A DNA stretch of 64,000 nt from assembly GCF_004770905.1 (NCBI RefSeq), contig NZ_RQHT01000015.1:235942-299941 (forward strand), read 5' to 3'. Position 1 is the stretch's first letter, and the number at the start of each line of letters is the position of its first letter. The notes below the pieces were generated by a model. It worked only from the letters and a program-made list of their open reading frames with translations. It was not told the DNA's origin and searched no databases. Position numbers and translations under genes: made by a program. This document shows, in pieces, positions 1-8,728 of this stretch. The stretch is from Leptospira bandrabouensis (GTDB lineage Bacteria > Spirochaetota > Leptospiria > Leptospirales > Leptospiraceae).

Positions 1-11
1 TTAGTGTAAGA

Positions 12-458
12 CTATGCTTGGCCGACGACTTTAACTACGATTTGAGGTACAACACCTTCAGCCAAACGAACTTTGATTTTGAATTCGCCAACTGATTTAA
101 TTGGCTCACCTAAATCTAACTTACGTTTGTCGAGTTCTACTCCAGTGTTTTTAATTGCAAGTGCAATGTCGTTCGCTGTTACAGAACCAAAAAGTTTGTC
201 GTTTTCGCCCACTTTCACTTTTACTTCGTATGTTTTACCATCAATCGAAGCAGAGAGTTCTTTCATCACTTTTACGCGTTTGTCACGTTTCAGTTCTGCA
301 AGTCTCTTTTGGTGGAGAGCAGCTTTTGTGTTTCCATCATTCGCACGGACAGCAAATCTTCTAGGAATGAGGAAGTTACGTGCATAACCATCAGCAACTT
401 CTTTTACATCACCAGCATCACCAAGATTTAATACGTCTTTTTGTAATACAACTTTCAT
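12..458 (-). CDS. rplI: 50S ribosomal protein bL9
   Basis: A 148-aa protein of normal bL9 length. The N-terminal domain begins MKVVLQKDVLNLGDAGDV and has the family's VADGYARNFLIPRRFA rRNA-binding stretch at about residues 21-36. A charged connecting helix (about 45-70) leads to the C-terminal domain with a LFGSVTANDIA motif. bL9 binds 23S rRNA near the L1 stalk and helps maintain reading frame. It is the last gene of rpsF-ssb-rpsR-rplI, 9 bp after rpsR, the usual bacterial order. Confidence 0.97.
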   Translation of the reverse strand: MKVVLQKDVLNLGDAGDVKEVADGYARNFLIPRRFAVRANDGNTKAALHQKRLAELKRDKRVKVMKELSASIDGKTYEVKVKVGENDKLFGSVTANDIALAIKNTGVELDKRKLDLGEPIKSVGEFKIKVRLAEGVVPQIVVKVVGQA

Positions 459-467
459 CCGTTACTC

Positions 468-812
468 CTACAGAACTTTAAACGGTAATAAACCGATAGA
501 TCTGGATTTTCTGATTTCACGAGCAAGGGCTCTTTGGTGTTTGCCACAAGTTCCAGTGATTCTTCTTGGAATGATTTTACCACGGTTGGTAACAAATCTT
601 TCTAAGATGTCTACTCGTTTGTAATCAAGACCTGCAAGTAAGGCTTTGTCAGCACAGAACTTACATACTTTCTTTTTATATTTTGCGTTTTTACGACCGA
701 ATTTGCCTTCTCCGTCTTTACCACGGAAACCGCCTTTTTCGTCGTCTTCCATCCCGTCCATACTCTCGCGGGAATCTACTCTTGTATCATCAATATTTGT
801 CGTTTCGCTCAT
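468..812 (-). CDS. rpsR: 30S ribosomal protein bS18 with acidic N-terminal extension
   Basis: The C-terminal ~75 residues are canonical bS18 ([41 protein letters not shown]). The cysteine pattern CxxC...C with the following KHQR indicates the zinc-binding form. The first ~40 residues are an extension rich in Asp, Glu, Gly and Lys that most bS18 proteins lack. Two in-frame ATGs exist (818 and 812). The second has better spacing to the upstream AGG, so 812 is preferred. bS18 pairs with bS6 on the small-subunit platform, and rpsF lies in the same operon. Confidence 0.95.
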   Translation of the reverse strand: MSETTNIDDTRVDSRESMDGMEDDEKGGFRGKDGEGKFGRKNAKYKKKVCKFCADKALLAGLDYKRVDILERFVTNRGKIIPRRITGTCGKHQRALAREIRKSRSIGLLPFKVL

Positions 813-824
813 TGTCATAACCTA

Positions 825-1265
825 TCAAAAAGGAATGTCGTCATCACCGGCAGGATAATCATCATAACCACTACTTACGCCGGAATCATAAGAATTGGAA
901 CTGTCAGAACGGTCACCACCTGATCCACCACCCTGTCCTTGGCCGCCTAATAGTTGTGCGGTCTCGACATAAACGCGGATTTTAGAAGCTTTTTTGCCTT
1001 CAGGAGTTTCCCAGGACTGTTGTTGCAGTCGACCTTCAATCGCTACTTGTTTTCCTTTGCCAGCATATTGTTTTAAAATGTCAGCAAGTCGGCCCCATGC
1101 GACACAGTCGAAATAATGAGTTTCCTCTTTTTTTTCGCCGTTAGTCACATAAACTCTGTTATTCGCAATTGAAAAATTGACAACAGAACTTCCGTTCACC
1201 GATTTAAATTCCGGATCACGGGTCATTCGACCGATTATAAGTACCTTGTTTAGATCGTTAGCCAT
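825..1265 (-). CDS. ssb: Single-stranded DNA-binding protein
   Basis: This 146-aa protein has an N-terminal OB fold (NKVLIIGRMTRDPEF; HYFDCVAWGRLADI; GKGKQVAIEGRLQQQSWE), then a Gly/Ser/Asp-rich flexible tail ending in the acidic tip DDDIPF, which recruits replication and repair partners. It binds single-stranded DNA as a tetramer. Its start overlaps the end of rpsF by 8 nt, suggesting translational coupling. An ssb between rpsF and rpsR is a widely conserved arrangement. Confidence 0.97.
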   Translation of the reverse strand: MANDLNKVLIIGRMTRDPEFKSVNGSSVVNFSIANNRVYVTNGEKKEETHYFDCVAWGRLADILKQYAGKGKQVAIEGRLQQQSWETPEGKKASKIRVYVETAQLLGGQGQGGGSGGDRSDSSNSYDSGVSSGYDDYPAGDDDIPF

Positions 1266-1533
1266 TGGCCCTGATTACTAGGGATTTTAAGATATTTCCA
1301 TTGAGTTTAAACTCATGTTCTATCTTTGCTACTTCAGATGGAGCGCCGGAACACTTGATAAGTGTGAAGTGACCTTGTTCGTCTTGTCCAACCGGATGCC
1401 AGAGTCTTTTAGAACCCCAATCCTCTTCGCCTTGGATCGTGAAGTTGTATTTGGAGAGTAAGTCTTTAACTGCAGACTTAGTCTCTTCTACATTACCTTC
1501 ACGAAGAATATTCGTGATTTCGTAGTTTCTCAT
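1258..1533 (-). CDS. rpsF: 30S ribosomal protein bS6
   Basis: A 91-aa bS6 starting MRNYEITNILREGNVEET. The reading frame is open for 31 codons upstream to 1626, but the ATG at 1533 is preceded by a clear AGGAG and the protein then has the normal family length, so this start is chosen. The motif GxxRLWHPVGQDEQGHFT fits the bS6 core. First gene of the rpsF-ssb-rpsR-rplI operon, probably transcribed from the intergenic region between 1534 and 1626. Confidence 0.95.
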   Translation of the reverse strand: MRNYEITNILREGNVEETKSAVKDLLSKYNFTIQGEEDWGSKRLWHPVGQDEQGHFTLIKCSGAPSEVAKIEHEFKLNGNILKSLVIRANG

Positions 1534-1550
1534 ATTTCTCCTATGGGTAT

Positions 1551-1574
1551 ACCTACATAGAAACACTTGTAGGT
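1551..1574 (-). promoter_or_regulatory. Hairpin in the rpsF leader
   Basis: ACCTACA at 1551-1557 is perfectly complementary to TGTAGGT at 1568-1574 with a 10-nt loop. The hairpin would lie in the rpsF mRNA leader about 17 nt before the start codon. Many bacteria regulate rpsF with a leader that binds the S6:S18 complex. I do not see that motif's CCG element here, so the assignment is only suggestive. Confidence 0.3.
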
Positions 1575-1625
1575 AGAAGAATTTGTTAGTTTCCACAAGG
1601 GTTTTGCCAATGGGGCCTTGGGTCA

Positions 1626-2408
1626 ATGGAATTTCTTCTTGGAGTTCCCAAACCCTTCCATTTCTATGGAATTTCTAACGTTTTTATGGGTGAAAAATCA
1701 AATTTTCCAGAAGTCTGGGGCCTGGGCCTGGGTCTCTTTTTAGCACTGTATGCTGGGTTTCTAAACCATATCACCCCCAAAGAACCTGCCCTCGACAACC
1801 ACTCAGGATTTGAATCCACCCTCCTCGGCCTGGAAATGGCAGAAACCCCCAAACAAGTCCAAGACCTAGTGGGAATCCCAGACACCATTGATTTTTTTCA
1901 TTTATCTGCGGAATACAGAAAGGTTCACTATTTTGACTTCGGATTTATCTTCTGTTATTTGGCTTTCCTTACCTATACAGGTCATTATGCGGGAAGAAAG
2001 GTGAGACCAATCTTCCTAAAGATTTTTATGGGAATGGTTTTACTCCTTGTGATTGCGGGTTTTGCGGACTTAATCGAAAACATTTTAATCCTAAATGTTC
2101 TGGATGCAAAAACAGCGGAAGAAATGGCACCTTCTCTGGAATACCTTAAACCCACATCCCAACTCAAATGGTTTTGTTTATTTGGTTATGTGGCCATTGT
2201 TTCCGTCTACTTTTGGTTATACGAAAAGGGTTGGATTTTAAGGACAGCATCCGTTCTTTTTTTTACAGGATTTTTTTTGCAGTTGTTTTCGATTTACAAA
2301 ACCAATTTGTTAGAACTCAGTTTTCCATTTTTTGCACTGGGACTTACTTGCAGTTGGTTTCACTACGGTTTTAGTTTGGCTTTTAGTTCCTTGTCCAAAA
2401 AAACATAA
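1626..2408 (+). CDS. Multi-pass membrane protein of unknown function
   Basis: This 260-aa protein has about five to six hydrophobic segments (about residues 31-47, 107-123, 136-158, 188-202, 212-228 and 236-252 from the ATG at 1626). A loop around residues 60-100 is hydrophilic and presumably outside the membrane. No motif identifies a function. A later ATG at 1686 would remove 20 residues, and neither start has a strong ribosome binding site. The gene diverges from rpsF. Its last 46 nt overlap the end of the convergent CapA-like gene. Confidence 0.75.
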   Translation: MEFLLGVPKPFHFYGISNVFMGEKSNFPEVWGLGLGLFLALYAGFLNHITPKEPALDNHSGFESTLLGLEMAETPKQVQDLVGIPDTIDFFHLSAEYRKVHYFDFGFIFCYLAFLTYTGHYAGRKVRPIFLKIFMGMVLLLVIAGFADLIENILILNVLDAKTAEEMAPSLEYLKPTSQLKWFCLFGYVAIVSVYFWLYEKGWILRTASVLFFTGFFLQLFSIYKTNLLELSFPFFALGLTCSWFHYGFSLAFSSLSKKT

Positions 2409-3511
2409 CCCCTACCCCCAGAAATCACAAGATCAGTTCCGAGTTGTTTACAAAGGATCGCATATTCTTTTAAAAAACTTTCTGCCTCCTTGGGCCCCAA
2501 AGGAAAAAAATAATGATCTCCCGGCAGAGTTTGGTGTTTTCCAAAAACAGGAACCACTTCCAGAAACAAAAGTTTGTCGCCATCAAAATGCAAAACCACA
2601 GAGATATTGTGTTTTAAATACTGGTTTTTTGATCCAAAAAAAAAGTTTCCGAGCGAATAAACAACAACCCCTTTCGGAAATACCTCGATTCCTTGGGGAA
2701 CATGAGGGTGGTGACCAAGAATTACTTGATAACCAGCACCTACCAAATATTTGGCGGCATTTCTTTCTGTATCCATTGGCAAGGGATTATATTCCACACC
2801 CCAATGAACGGAGAGAATGTTTACTTGGTTTGGTTTTGTTTTTTTAATGAGTCTCTCCGCTGTCCCCACTCGGAAGTAGGCTGCCCCAGGAGATTTGGTT
2901 CCCGAAAACAACCTCGTTTCTCCCGTATCCGAAAAAGAAAAAATCCGATACTCCGTATTTTGTTTGGAGACTGTGATCGGAACCAAAGCCTCATCGGTAT
3001 TTTTCCCAGCTCCTGTATGACGGATACCAAATTCATCTAACAACTCCAAGGTGTCAAACAGCCCGTTTTCTCCGAAGTCCATTGTGTGGTTATTTCCAAG
3101 AAACACCCCATCTATCCCCAAATGGCGTAAAACGTTTAAGTCTCTCTTTTCACCAAAAAATACATAAGACTTTCTTTGGTCTGCAGTGGGAGTTTTATGT
3201 AAGATAGGAGTTTCTAAATTAAGAAAACGAAAATCAAAGTTTTTCAAATAACTAGAAAAACTGCGAAACGGAAAGTATGGATCCTCACTTCGCATAGAAT
3301 CCCTAACTCCCCAATTGAACATCACATCTCCACCAAACCATAGTTTAGTGGATTTTGGATATTGGATGGTTTCTCCTGTTTCTGTTCGAAAATGGTAAAG
3401 GCTTTGAATGGGTAAATCCAGTTTTGGCTCAACCGATTCGGGAAAGTCTGCCGCAAATAATAAAAATGGCAAAACAAAAACTATGGAATGACCAATTCGA
3501 AATCGATTCAT
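2363..3511 (-). CDS. CapA-family metallophosphatase-like protein (PGA_cap)
   Basis: This 382-aa protein has an N-terminal signal peptide and the CapA/PGA_cap calcineurin-like fold. Visible motifs are FGGDVMFNWGV near residue 59, FLNLETPI, GNNHTMDFGENGL, VHWGVEY, GHHPHVPQGIE and YSLGNFFFG. The Asp, Asn and His residues in these motifs are the expected metal ligands. The family includes poly-gamma-glutamate synthesis protein CapA, but many members stand alone and their substrate is unknown. No capBC partners are nearby, so a role in capsule is not supported. The gene lies 19 bp after a lipoprotein gene. Confidence 0.85.
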   Translation of the reverse strand: MNRFRIGHSIVFVLPFLLFAADFPESVEPKLDLPIQSLYHFRTETGETIQYPKSTKLWFGGDVMFNWGVRDSMRSEDPYFPFRSFSSYLKNFDFRFLNLETPILHKTPTADQRKSYVFFGEKRDLNVLRHLGIDGVFLGNNHTMDFGENGLFDTLELLDEFGIRHTGAGKNTDEALVPITVSKQNTEYRIFSFSDTGETRLFSGTKSPGAAYFRVGTAERLIKKTKPNQVNILSVHWGVEYNPLPMDTERNAAKYLVGAGYQVILGHHPHVPQGIEVFPKGVVVYSLGNFFFGSKNQYLKHNISVVLHFDGDKLLFLEVVPVFGKHQTLPGDHYFFPLGPKEAESFLKEYAILCKQLGTDLVISGGRGYVFLDKELKAKLKP

Positions 3512-3530
3512 TTAGAAACTAAAGTTTGAC

Positions 3531-4319
3531 CTAAAAACGAAACGTATTTGCCTGAGGTTCCGTCATCTGTGATTTTTTTAGTTTGATAAGAATCAGAACA
3601 TTTTCCTTTTCTGTATCTAAACTAATGACCTTGGTGGTAATTTCTTTTGGAGGATGGATTTGTTCCGGCTTGGTTTTTACAATGGCAATGGCTTTTAACC
3701 CACGTTTGGCGCTAGAAAGTTCCAAACGATCCAAGTTTCCATCTTTAAAAAAATATTCGTATTCACCATCTGGTTTGGAAAGAATGATACGAGCGTCCTT
3801 TGTATTGAATTTTGCTTTTGGATTTTGGATTTCGGTAATATAAGATCCAGTGAGGTATTCATAAATGACAGGAAAAGGCACTGCAAACTTTTTACCAGTA
3901 TTTGGGTCTTGGATGAGAATGTCCCCCATCGGTAAAGTTTGGACTTCTTTTGTATTTGTGGGTTTAATTTGAATTTGATTTGGATCCGCAATAAGTTCAG
4001 TAAAAATCATTCCAAAAAAACTATCCATCAACTGGATTTTTATTTGTTTTGTGTCTTTCGAAAAAAACACTTTTCCGTCTAAGTGGAGATTGTCTTTTTT
4101 AGGAACAAAGGTTTGGATTTGCATACTAAAATCAGATTTAAAACCAGAAAAATCAGTTTGTTTTTCTAAGATTTCTTTGAGTAAAGTTTTCGAATCTTTT
4201 TCTTTTGCAGATATGTATTTTTCTTTGTCTCGACCAATAAAATTGGGATCTTCCACTTCCGCCGACTGACAAGAAAAGATAAAAAATAAAACACTAAGAA
4301 GGATGGTATTTCCTTTCAT
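3531..4319 (-). CDS. Lipoprotein with LolA/LolB-like features
   Basis: A 262-aa protein with a signal peptide ending in the lipobox FIFSC (Cys about residue 17). The body has alternating beta-strand patterns (FKSDFSMQIQTF, LDGKVFFSKDTKQIKIQL, DARIILSKPDGEYEYFFKDGN) like the open half-barrel of LolA/LolB or DUF4292 proteins, which bind lipids or lipoproteins. The assignment rests on fold pattern only. Its ATG overlaps the stop codon of the upstream TPR gene as ATGA, so the two are probably co-translated and may act together in the envelope. Confidence 0.7.
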   Translation of the reverse strand: MKGNTILLSVLFFIFSCQSAEVEDPNFIGRDKEKYISAKEKDSKTLLKEILEKQTDFSGFKSDFSMQIQTFVPKKDNLHLDGKVFFSKDTKQIKIQLMDSFFGMIFTELIADPNQIQIKPTNTKEVQTLPMGDILIQDPNTGKKFAVPFPVIYEYLTGSYITEIQNPKAKFNTKDARIILSKPDGEYEYFFKDGNLDRLELSSAKRGLKAIAIVKTKPEQIHPPKEITTKVISLDTEKENVLILIKLKKSQMTEPQANTFRF

Positions 4320-6316
4320 TCTGAAATTTCCTTTTGCACTTTTTTAATTTTTGCTGTGAGGTCTTTATTTGGATCTACCTTTCTTTTTGATTCTGACAAT
4401 TTATAAAACTGCAAAGCATTCACAGGATCTTTTTTTGCCAAATACACATCACCTAAATGTTCATAAATTACTGGATCTTCAAATCCTCTTTCCAAAGCCA
4501 AAGAAGTGGCAAAGTTTAAATGAAGTAAGGCACGATTAAAATCTTTTTTTCTGTACATCACCCAACCCAAACTGTCTTGGTAAGCTGGGTTATCTGGTTC
4601 CAAAGAAACAGCTTGGTTTAGAAGTTGGTTTGCTTCCTCTGGGTTCATATCTTTTTCAGCATACAAATATCCAAGATAATTCATAGCATTGGATGCATTC
4701 GGATTTAAAGCAATTGTGGTTTTTAAGTCGGATTCTGTATCGCTAAATTGTTTTAATTTATCAAATGCTGTGGCACGATAAAAATAATAGTTGTAATTTT
4801 TAGAATCTAGTTTGATGGCTTCTGAAAAATCTTTTACACTTTCTTTGTATTTTTCCAACTGGAAATACGCAAGTCCTCTCAGATAATAATGAGTTGGTGT
4901 TGGATTTTCTTTTAATGTTTCCGATAAAACCGAAACAGAAAGAGATTCTTTTTTTAAATTGCCTTGGAGATAAAGATAAGCTAAACGAAAACGCAAACGA
5001 AAAGTTTTCTCCGTTTCCTTTGTTAATCGTAATGCTTCTTTTGTGGACATCACTGCATGATTCCATTGTCCCAACATTTCTTGGCAGGAAGAAATTTTCT
5101 CATAAAACAAAGTTTTTTCTTCGTCAGAATTTTCTTTTAAGTTAATTTCTGATAGTCCCTTACGTAGAATTTTTTCTGCCGTATAATACTGCCTATACTC
5201 ATAAGCATACTGAGCCGTTTCTGCATTGAGAGTTTGGTAATCGGGATTTTTTTCCTTTTCTGCAAGTTCCAAAAGTGCGATTCGAGGAGAAAGTCTTCCT
5301 GGATTTTCTTGGATATAGGTTTTTAATTTGGTTTCTAAGCCTTCATTCGAACCAGAAATGAGTTGATAGAGATAAAAGATGATTCCATCTTTAGGAATTT
5401 TTTTCTCTTTTTTTAAAGTTGCAAAATAAATTGGAGCAGTATCACGCGAATCCATAAAATAAATTTCTGCAAGCATATGGGATGCATCAATATCACGAGG
5501 ATTTTTTTCTCGGATTTGTTCCAAATACATTCGGCAATGTTTAAAATCACCTAACACAAAATATATTTGAGCCAAACGAAATAGAACTTCCATATCATTT
5601 TTATAGGCGTTCGTGTATTCGTTATACCGTTTGATGGATATCTTTGGGTAATCGAGTTTATAATTGAGTTCACCTAGTGCTTTTGCGGTTAGGAATTTGT
5701 ATTTGGAATGTGTATCCCTTCTCTCAATCACAAAGGAAAGAGCCGTATAATACAAAATGGACTGATTCCAGTTTTTTCTTTCAAAATTAATATTACCAAG
5801 TAAGTATAAAAAGTCTGGATCATTGGGAAACAAATGGAGAGAAGATTCCAAAACCTCGGAAGCTTTTGCCAACTCTCCCTGACGGATGCGGATCCTTGTT
5901 TGTAAAAGAACCAAGTCTTTGGTAACTTCCGGGGATTTACCCGTTGCCAGCTCCGACCATTCCCAAGCCTTTTCCAAATTTCCCAGTTCTAAGTAGTTTA
6001 AACTTTGGGTTTCCGCACTGAGGGCACTTGGTTCCTTTCCCACTTCCTTTAGGCAACTGTGGTAAGAATCTAAAAAACCCACAGAGCGCTCAAAAGAAAG
6101 TTTGGAATCCTCGGCTTTTCGCCTTTGGGCCGATTGAAATCCGTCCACTTGTTCTCGAAAGGCTCGAGAAAGGAAATAATCAGCCGGGACACCCGGTTCT
6201 AACAGAGAACATACTTTCGTTCGTGTCCCAGGTTCTACCGCAAAGAGAGAAAGCGAAAGAAAACAAAAGAAAACAAAGAGGAAGGGACGGTTTGGAGTTT
6301 TAATTGCTTGAAACAT
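4316..6316 (-). CDS. Exported TPR-repeat protein
   Basis: A 666-aa protein with an N-terminal signal sequence (about residues 1-27) followed by many tetratricopeptide repeats. Clear repeats include LYLLGNINFERKNWNQSILYY, the HYYLRGLAYFQLEKYKESVKDF unit with the following YYFYRATAFDKLKQF, and a final EHLGDVYLAKKDPVNALQFY. TPR arrays scaffold protein complexes; no enzymatic domain is seen. It is followed with an ATGA overlap by a LolA-like lipoprotein gene. Its start region overlaps the divergent gene at 6304 by 13 nt. Confidence 0.85.
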   Translation of the reverse strand: MFQAIKTPNRPFLFVFFCFLSLSLFAVEPGTRTKVCSLLEPGVPADYFLSRAFREQVDGFQSAQRRKAEDSKLSFERSVGFLDSYHSCLKEVGKEPSALSAETQSLNYLELGNLEKAWEWSELATGKSPEVTKDLVLLQTRIRIRQGELAKASEVLESSLHLFPNDPDFLYLLGNINFERKNWNQSILYYTALSFVIERRDTHSKYKFLTAKALGELNYKLDYPKISIKRYNEYTNAYKNDMEVLFRLAQIYFVLGDFKHCRMYLEQIREKNPRDIDASHMLAEIYFMDSRDTAPIYFATLKKEKKIPKDGIIFYLYQLISGSNEGLETKLKTYIQENPGRLSPRIALLELAEKEKNPDYQTLNAETAQYAYEYRQYYTAEKILRKGLSEINLKENSDEEKTLFYEKISSCQEMLGQWNHAVMSTKEALRLTKETEKTFRLRFRLAYLYLQGNLKKESLSVSVLSETLKENPTPTHYYLRGLAYFQLEKYKESVKDFSEAIKLDSKNYNYYFYRATAFDKLKQFSDTESDLKTTIALNPNASNAMNYLGYLYAEKDMNPEEANQLLNQAVSLEPDNPAYQDSLGWVMYRKKDFNRALLHLNFATSLALERGFEDPVIYEHLGDVYLAKKDPVNALQFYKLSESKRKVDPNKDLTAKIKKVQKEISE

Positions 6317-7611
6317 CAGTAGATTCCGGCAAAGATCGGGAACAGGGACAATCCTTGAACCAAATCTTCCGAGAAAATTTAAAATACATCCTGGCCGTTC
6401 TCATCGTGTGGGCAATCACTTTCCCATGGATTCTGAGAAACAAGGACACAATCCTTGCCAAATTCACACTCGCCTACAATTCGTTTTTTGGTTATCCCAA
6501 TCCCCGAATTGCACACCAACTCATAGCCAAAGGGGATGCTGTCCTTGAGGGACGTAAAGATGGTGGAACAGATATCCTCCAAACCATAAACCAATTTTTC
6601 AGTTCCGAAGAAAATACCAAAGGTAGTATTTTGCCTTTGGATTTGGCTCTCATGGAAAAGGCATGTTTGTACTTTCGTAGTAAGGAACATGTGGAGGATC
6701 ATTTTTTAGAACTGACTTGGCGTGAAAAAGCCAAAGAATGGGGATCCCCTCTTTTCCTTAGAATGGCACCTCAAGGAGAACTCACCCTCGGTCCCAATCC
6801 TAAAGATTATTGGAATTCTCATATTGAAGCCGTTTTAACGGCACTTGACTACTACAAACGCGCGTTACGTTTCTCTGGCCCAGAACTGTTAGCTCCCAAA
6901 AAAATTGAATCGGTTGCTTGGGCAAGTTGTAGGCCAAGTGAGATCCTACTCGGTTATAAAACCCATATGCTGGAAACAGAAAACTTTGTTCTAAAAAAAC
7001 TTACTGACTTAGAAAAGGTTCCGAGTGGCCTAAGCGCTGTCCAAAAACGCAGTGTCGTTTTATCTTCCATCAAACGAAGTGACTTTTCGGAAGTATCAGC
7101 TAACGACTATTTGGAATCCCTTCTCAGACAAATTTTACTTACTGGGATGAAAAACTTTTCTCCAAGAGAGATGGATGATATTTATGAAAGGATTCTATAT
7201 TTTGTGGGAGCCGATGAAAGAGAGTATCTAAAGTTTAAATTCAGAAGAGGAGAATTATTTTTCCAACTGGGTCAGGAAGAAGATACTTACTACAAACGTG
7301 CGGCCACAGAATTTAAAGAAGCCTCCAATATCCAACTGGCATCGGAAATCGAAGATATCAATTTACCTGCACTTCTTGTTCATGAATTTGAATCAAAAAT
7401 GAAGGAAGCAGATTCATATCACAAACTTAAAGAAAACTCAAAAAGTTTAAAGATTCTAGATTCCTTAAAACCAAAACTTCGTAATGTCGATGAACGAAGC
7501 GTAGGTGGCAAAAAAGACGATATTCTAAAATCGTATCATAATTTAACTAGATCCGTTCTTCGCAAACTGGGTCGCTACGAAGAAGCAGATGAAATCCCCT
7601 TTAACGAATGA
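6304..7611 (+). CDS. Membrane-anchored protein of unknown function
   Basis: The 435-aa protein has one transmembrane helix at about residues 28-45 and a long, mostly helical extracytoplasmic part with weak TPR-like spacing. The TTG at 6304 is preceded by GGAG with 6-nt spacing. A second TTG at 6355 is an alternative that would avoid overlap with the divergent TPR gene. It overlaps the next gene by 23 nt, so it probably heads the 6.3-12.2 kb operon. I do not recognise a family. Confidence 0.75.
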   Translation: MLETSVDSGKDREQGQSLNQIFRENLKYILAVLIVWAITFPWILRNKDTILAKFTLAYNSFFGYPNPRIAHQLIAKGDAVLEGRKDGGTDILQTINQFFSSEENTKGSILPLDLALMEKACLYFRSKEHVEDHFLELTWREKAKEWGSPLFLRMAPQGELTLGPNPKDYWNSHIEAVLTALDYYKRALRFSGPELLAPKKIESVAWASCRPSEILLGYKTHMLETENFVLKKLTDLEKVPSGLSAVQKRSVVLSSIKRSDFSEVSANDYLESLLRQILLTGMKNFSPREMDDIYERILYFVGADEREYLKFKFRRGELFFQLGQEEDTYYKRAATEFKEASNIQLASEIEDINLPALLVHEFESKMKEADSYHKLKENSKSLKILDSLKPKLRNVDERSVGGKKDDILKSYHNLTRSVLRKLGRYEEADEIPFNE

Positions 7612-8719
7612 AATAAAGTATTTTGATTACAATGCCACACACCCTCCAATTGCAGAAATTTTGGAAACTTGTTTGGCAGATTATCTTTCTGGATTTTATA
7701 ATCCCTCTGGTATCACTCGATTTTCCTTAAAAAACCAAGGAAAAATCGAACAAACACGAAAGTTTTTTGCCAATCTTACTAATGGCCAAGAAAAACAATT
7801 TGTTTTTTCTGCAACAGGAACAGAGGCAAATTACCTACTCATCCAAAGTTTACGTGCACTCTACCCAAACTTAGATTCAGTCATTGTTTCTCCATTGGAA
7901 CATTCTAGTATGTATGCCGCTTTAGAATCTTACGGATTTACGTCAGATCTCATCCATACTGACCATTCGGGAATCATCGATTTACAGGATTTAGAAAAGA
8001 AACTAAAGGAAAATCCGAGACCTGTGGTTTGCCTTTATGCGGGAAATGAAACTGGTGTCATCCAACCTGCAGAAGAGATTTCAAAATTAACAAAAAAATA
8101 CGACCAGCTATTTTATAGTGATTTAATGCAAGGTTTCTGTAAAACCGATGTCCCTTTTTCCGTTTTTGACGGGTATACATTTTCCGGTCACAAAATTGGA
8201 GGTGGAATGGGAGCCGCTCTCACTTACCTTCCCAAATCAGACCCCAGCTTTCACCTGTTTGGTGGCGGAAACCAAGAAAATAACCATAGAGCCGGCACGG
8301 AAAATATTTTTGCCATAGAATGTTTCAAACAAGTGGCTGAAATCCAAATGAAAGATTTGGAAAAAAAGAACAAAAGACTTAGTGCATTTCAATCTCTCAT
8401 CGAGGAAAAGTTAGAATCTTTAGGTTGCAAAATCATTGCAAAACTGTCTCCAAGGCTTCCGAACACAACCTTTCTCATTCTTCCCATTCAGGCAGTAGAC
8501 TTTTTTCTACTCGGGATGGAAGAAAAAGGTATTTTAGTTTCCACAGGTAGTTCTTGTAAGTCCCGAGCCAGAGAAGCCTCTAAGTCACTATTACACATGG
8601 GATATTCGGACGAAGAAGCCCTAAGTTGTATCCGCATCTCTACAGGTTATTTCACAACAGAAGAGGATGTAAAAACATTACTCTCAAACATGGAAGATTT
8701 AATCCACAAGTTCCAATAA
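7589..8719 (+). CDS. Cysteine desulfurase-like PLP enzyme (aminotransferase class V)
   Basis: This 376-aa protein matches the NifS/IscS family in length and motifs: YFDYNATHPP at the N-terminus, SATGTEAN (about 74-81), an SPLEHSS cofactor-binding segment, Asp178, the PLP lysine in SGHKIGGG (Lys202), and the mobile catalytic loop STGSSCKSRAREASKSL with Cys323. The family converts cysteine to alanine and an enzyme-bound persulfide for Fe-S clusters or tRNA thiolation. No iscU or mnmA gene adjoins it; instead it sits in an operon with a CHAT protease and an ECF sigma factor. Whether it has a housekeeping or an operon-specific role is unknown. Confidence 0.88.
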   Translation: MKSPLTNEIKYFDYNATHPPIAEILETCLADYLSGFYNPSGITRFSLKNQGKIEQTRKFFANLTNGQEKQFVFSATGTEANYLLIQSLRALYPNLDSVIVSPLEHSSMYAALESYGFTSDLIHTDHSGIIDLQDLEKKLKENPRPVVCLYAGNETGVIQPAEEISKLTKKYDQLFYSDLMQGFCKTDVPFSVFDGYTFSGHKIGGGMGAALTYLPKSDPSFHLFGGGNQENNHRAGTENIFAIECFKQVAEIQMKDLEKKNKRLSAFQSLIEEKLESLGCKIIAKLSPRLPNTTFLILPIQAVDFFLLGMEEKGILVSTGSSCKSRAREASKSLLHMGYSDEEALSCIRISTGYFTTEEDVKTLLSNMEDLIHKFQ

Positions 8720-8728
8720 CCAAAAACA

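Noticed and set aside
2332..2847. 171-codon plus-strand frame after the membrane protein gene
   Set aside because: Antisense to the conserved CapA motifs and lacks a start site of its own.
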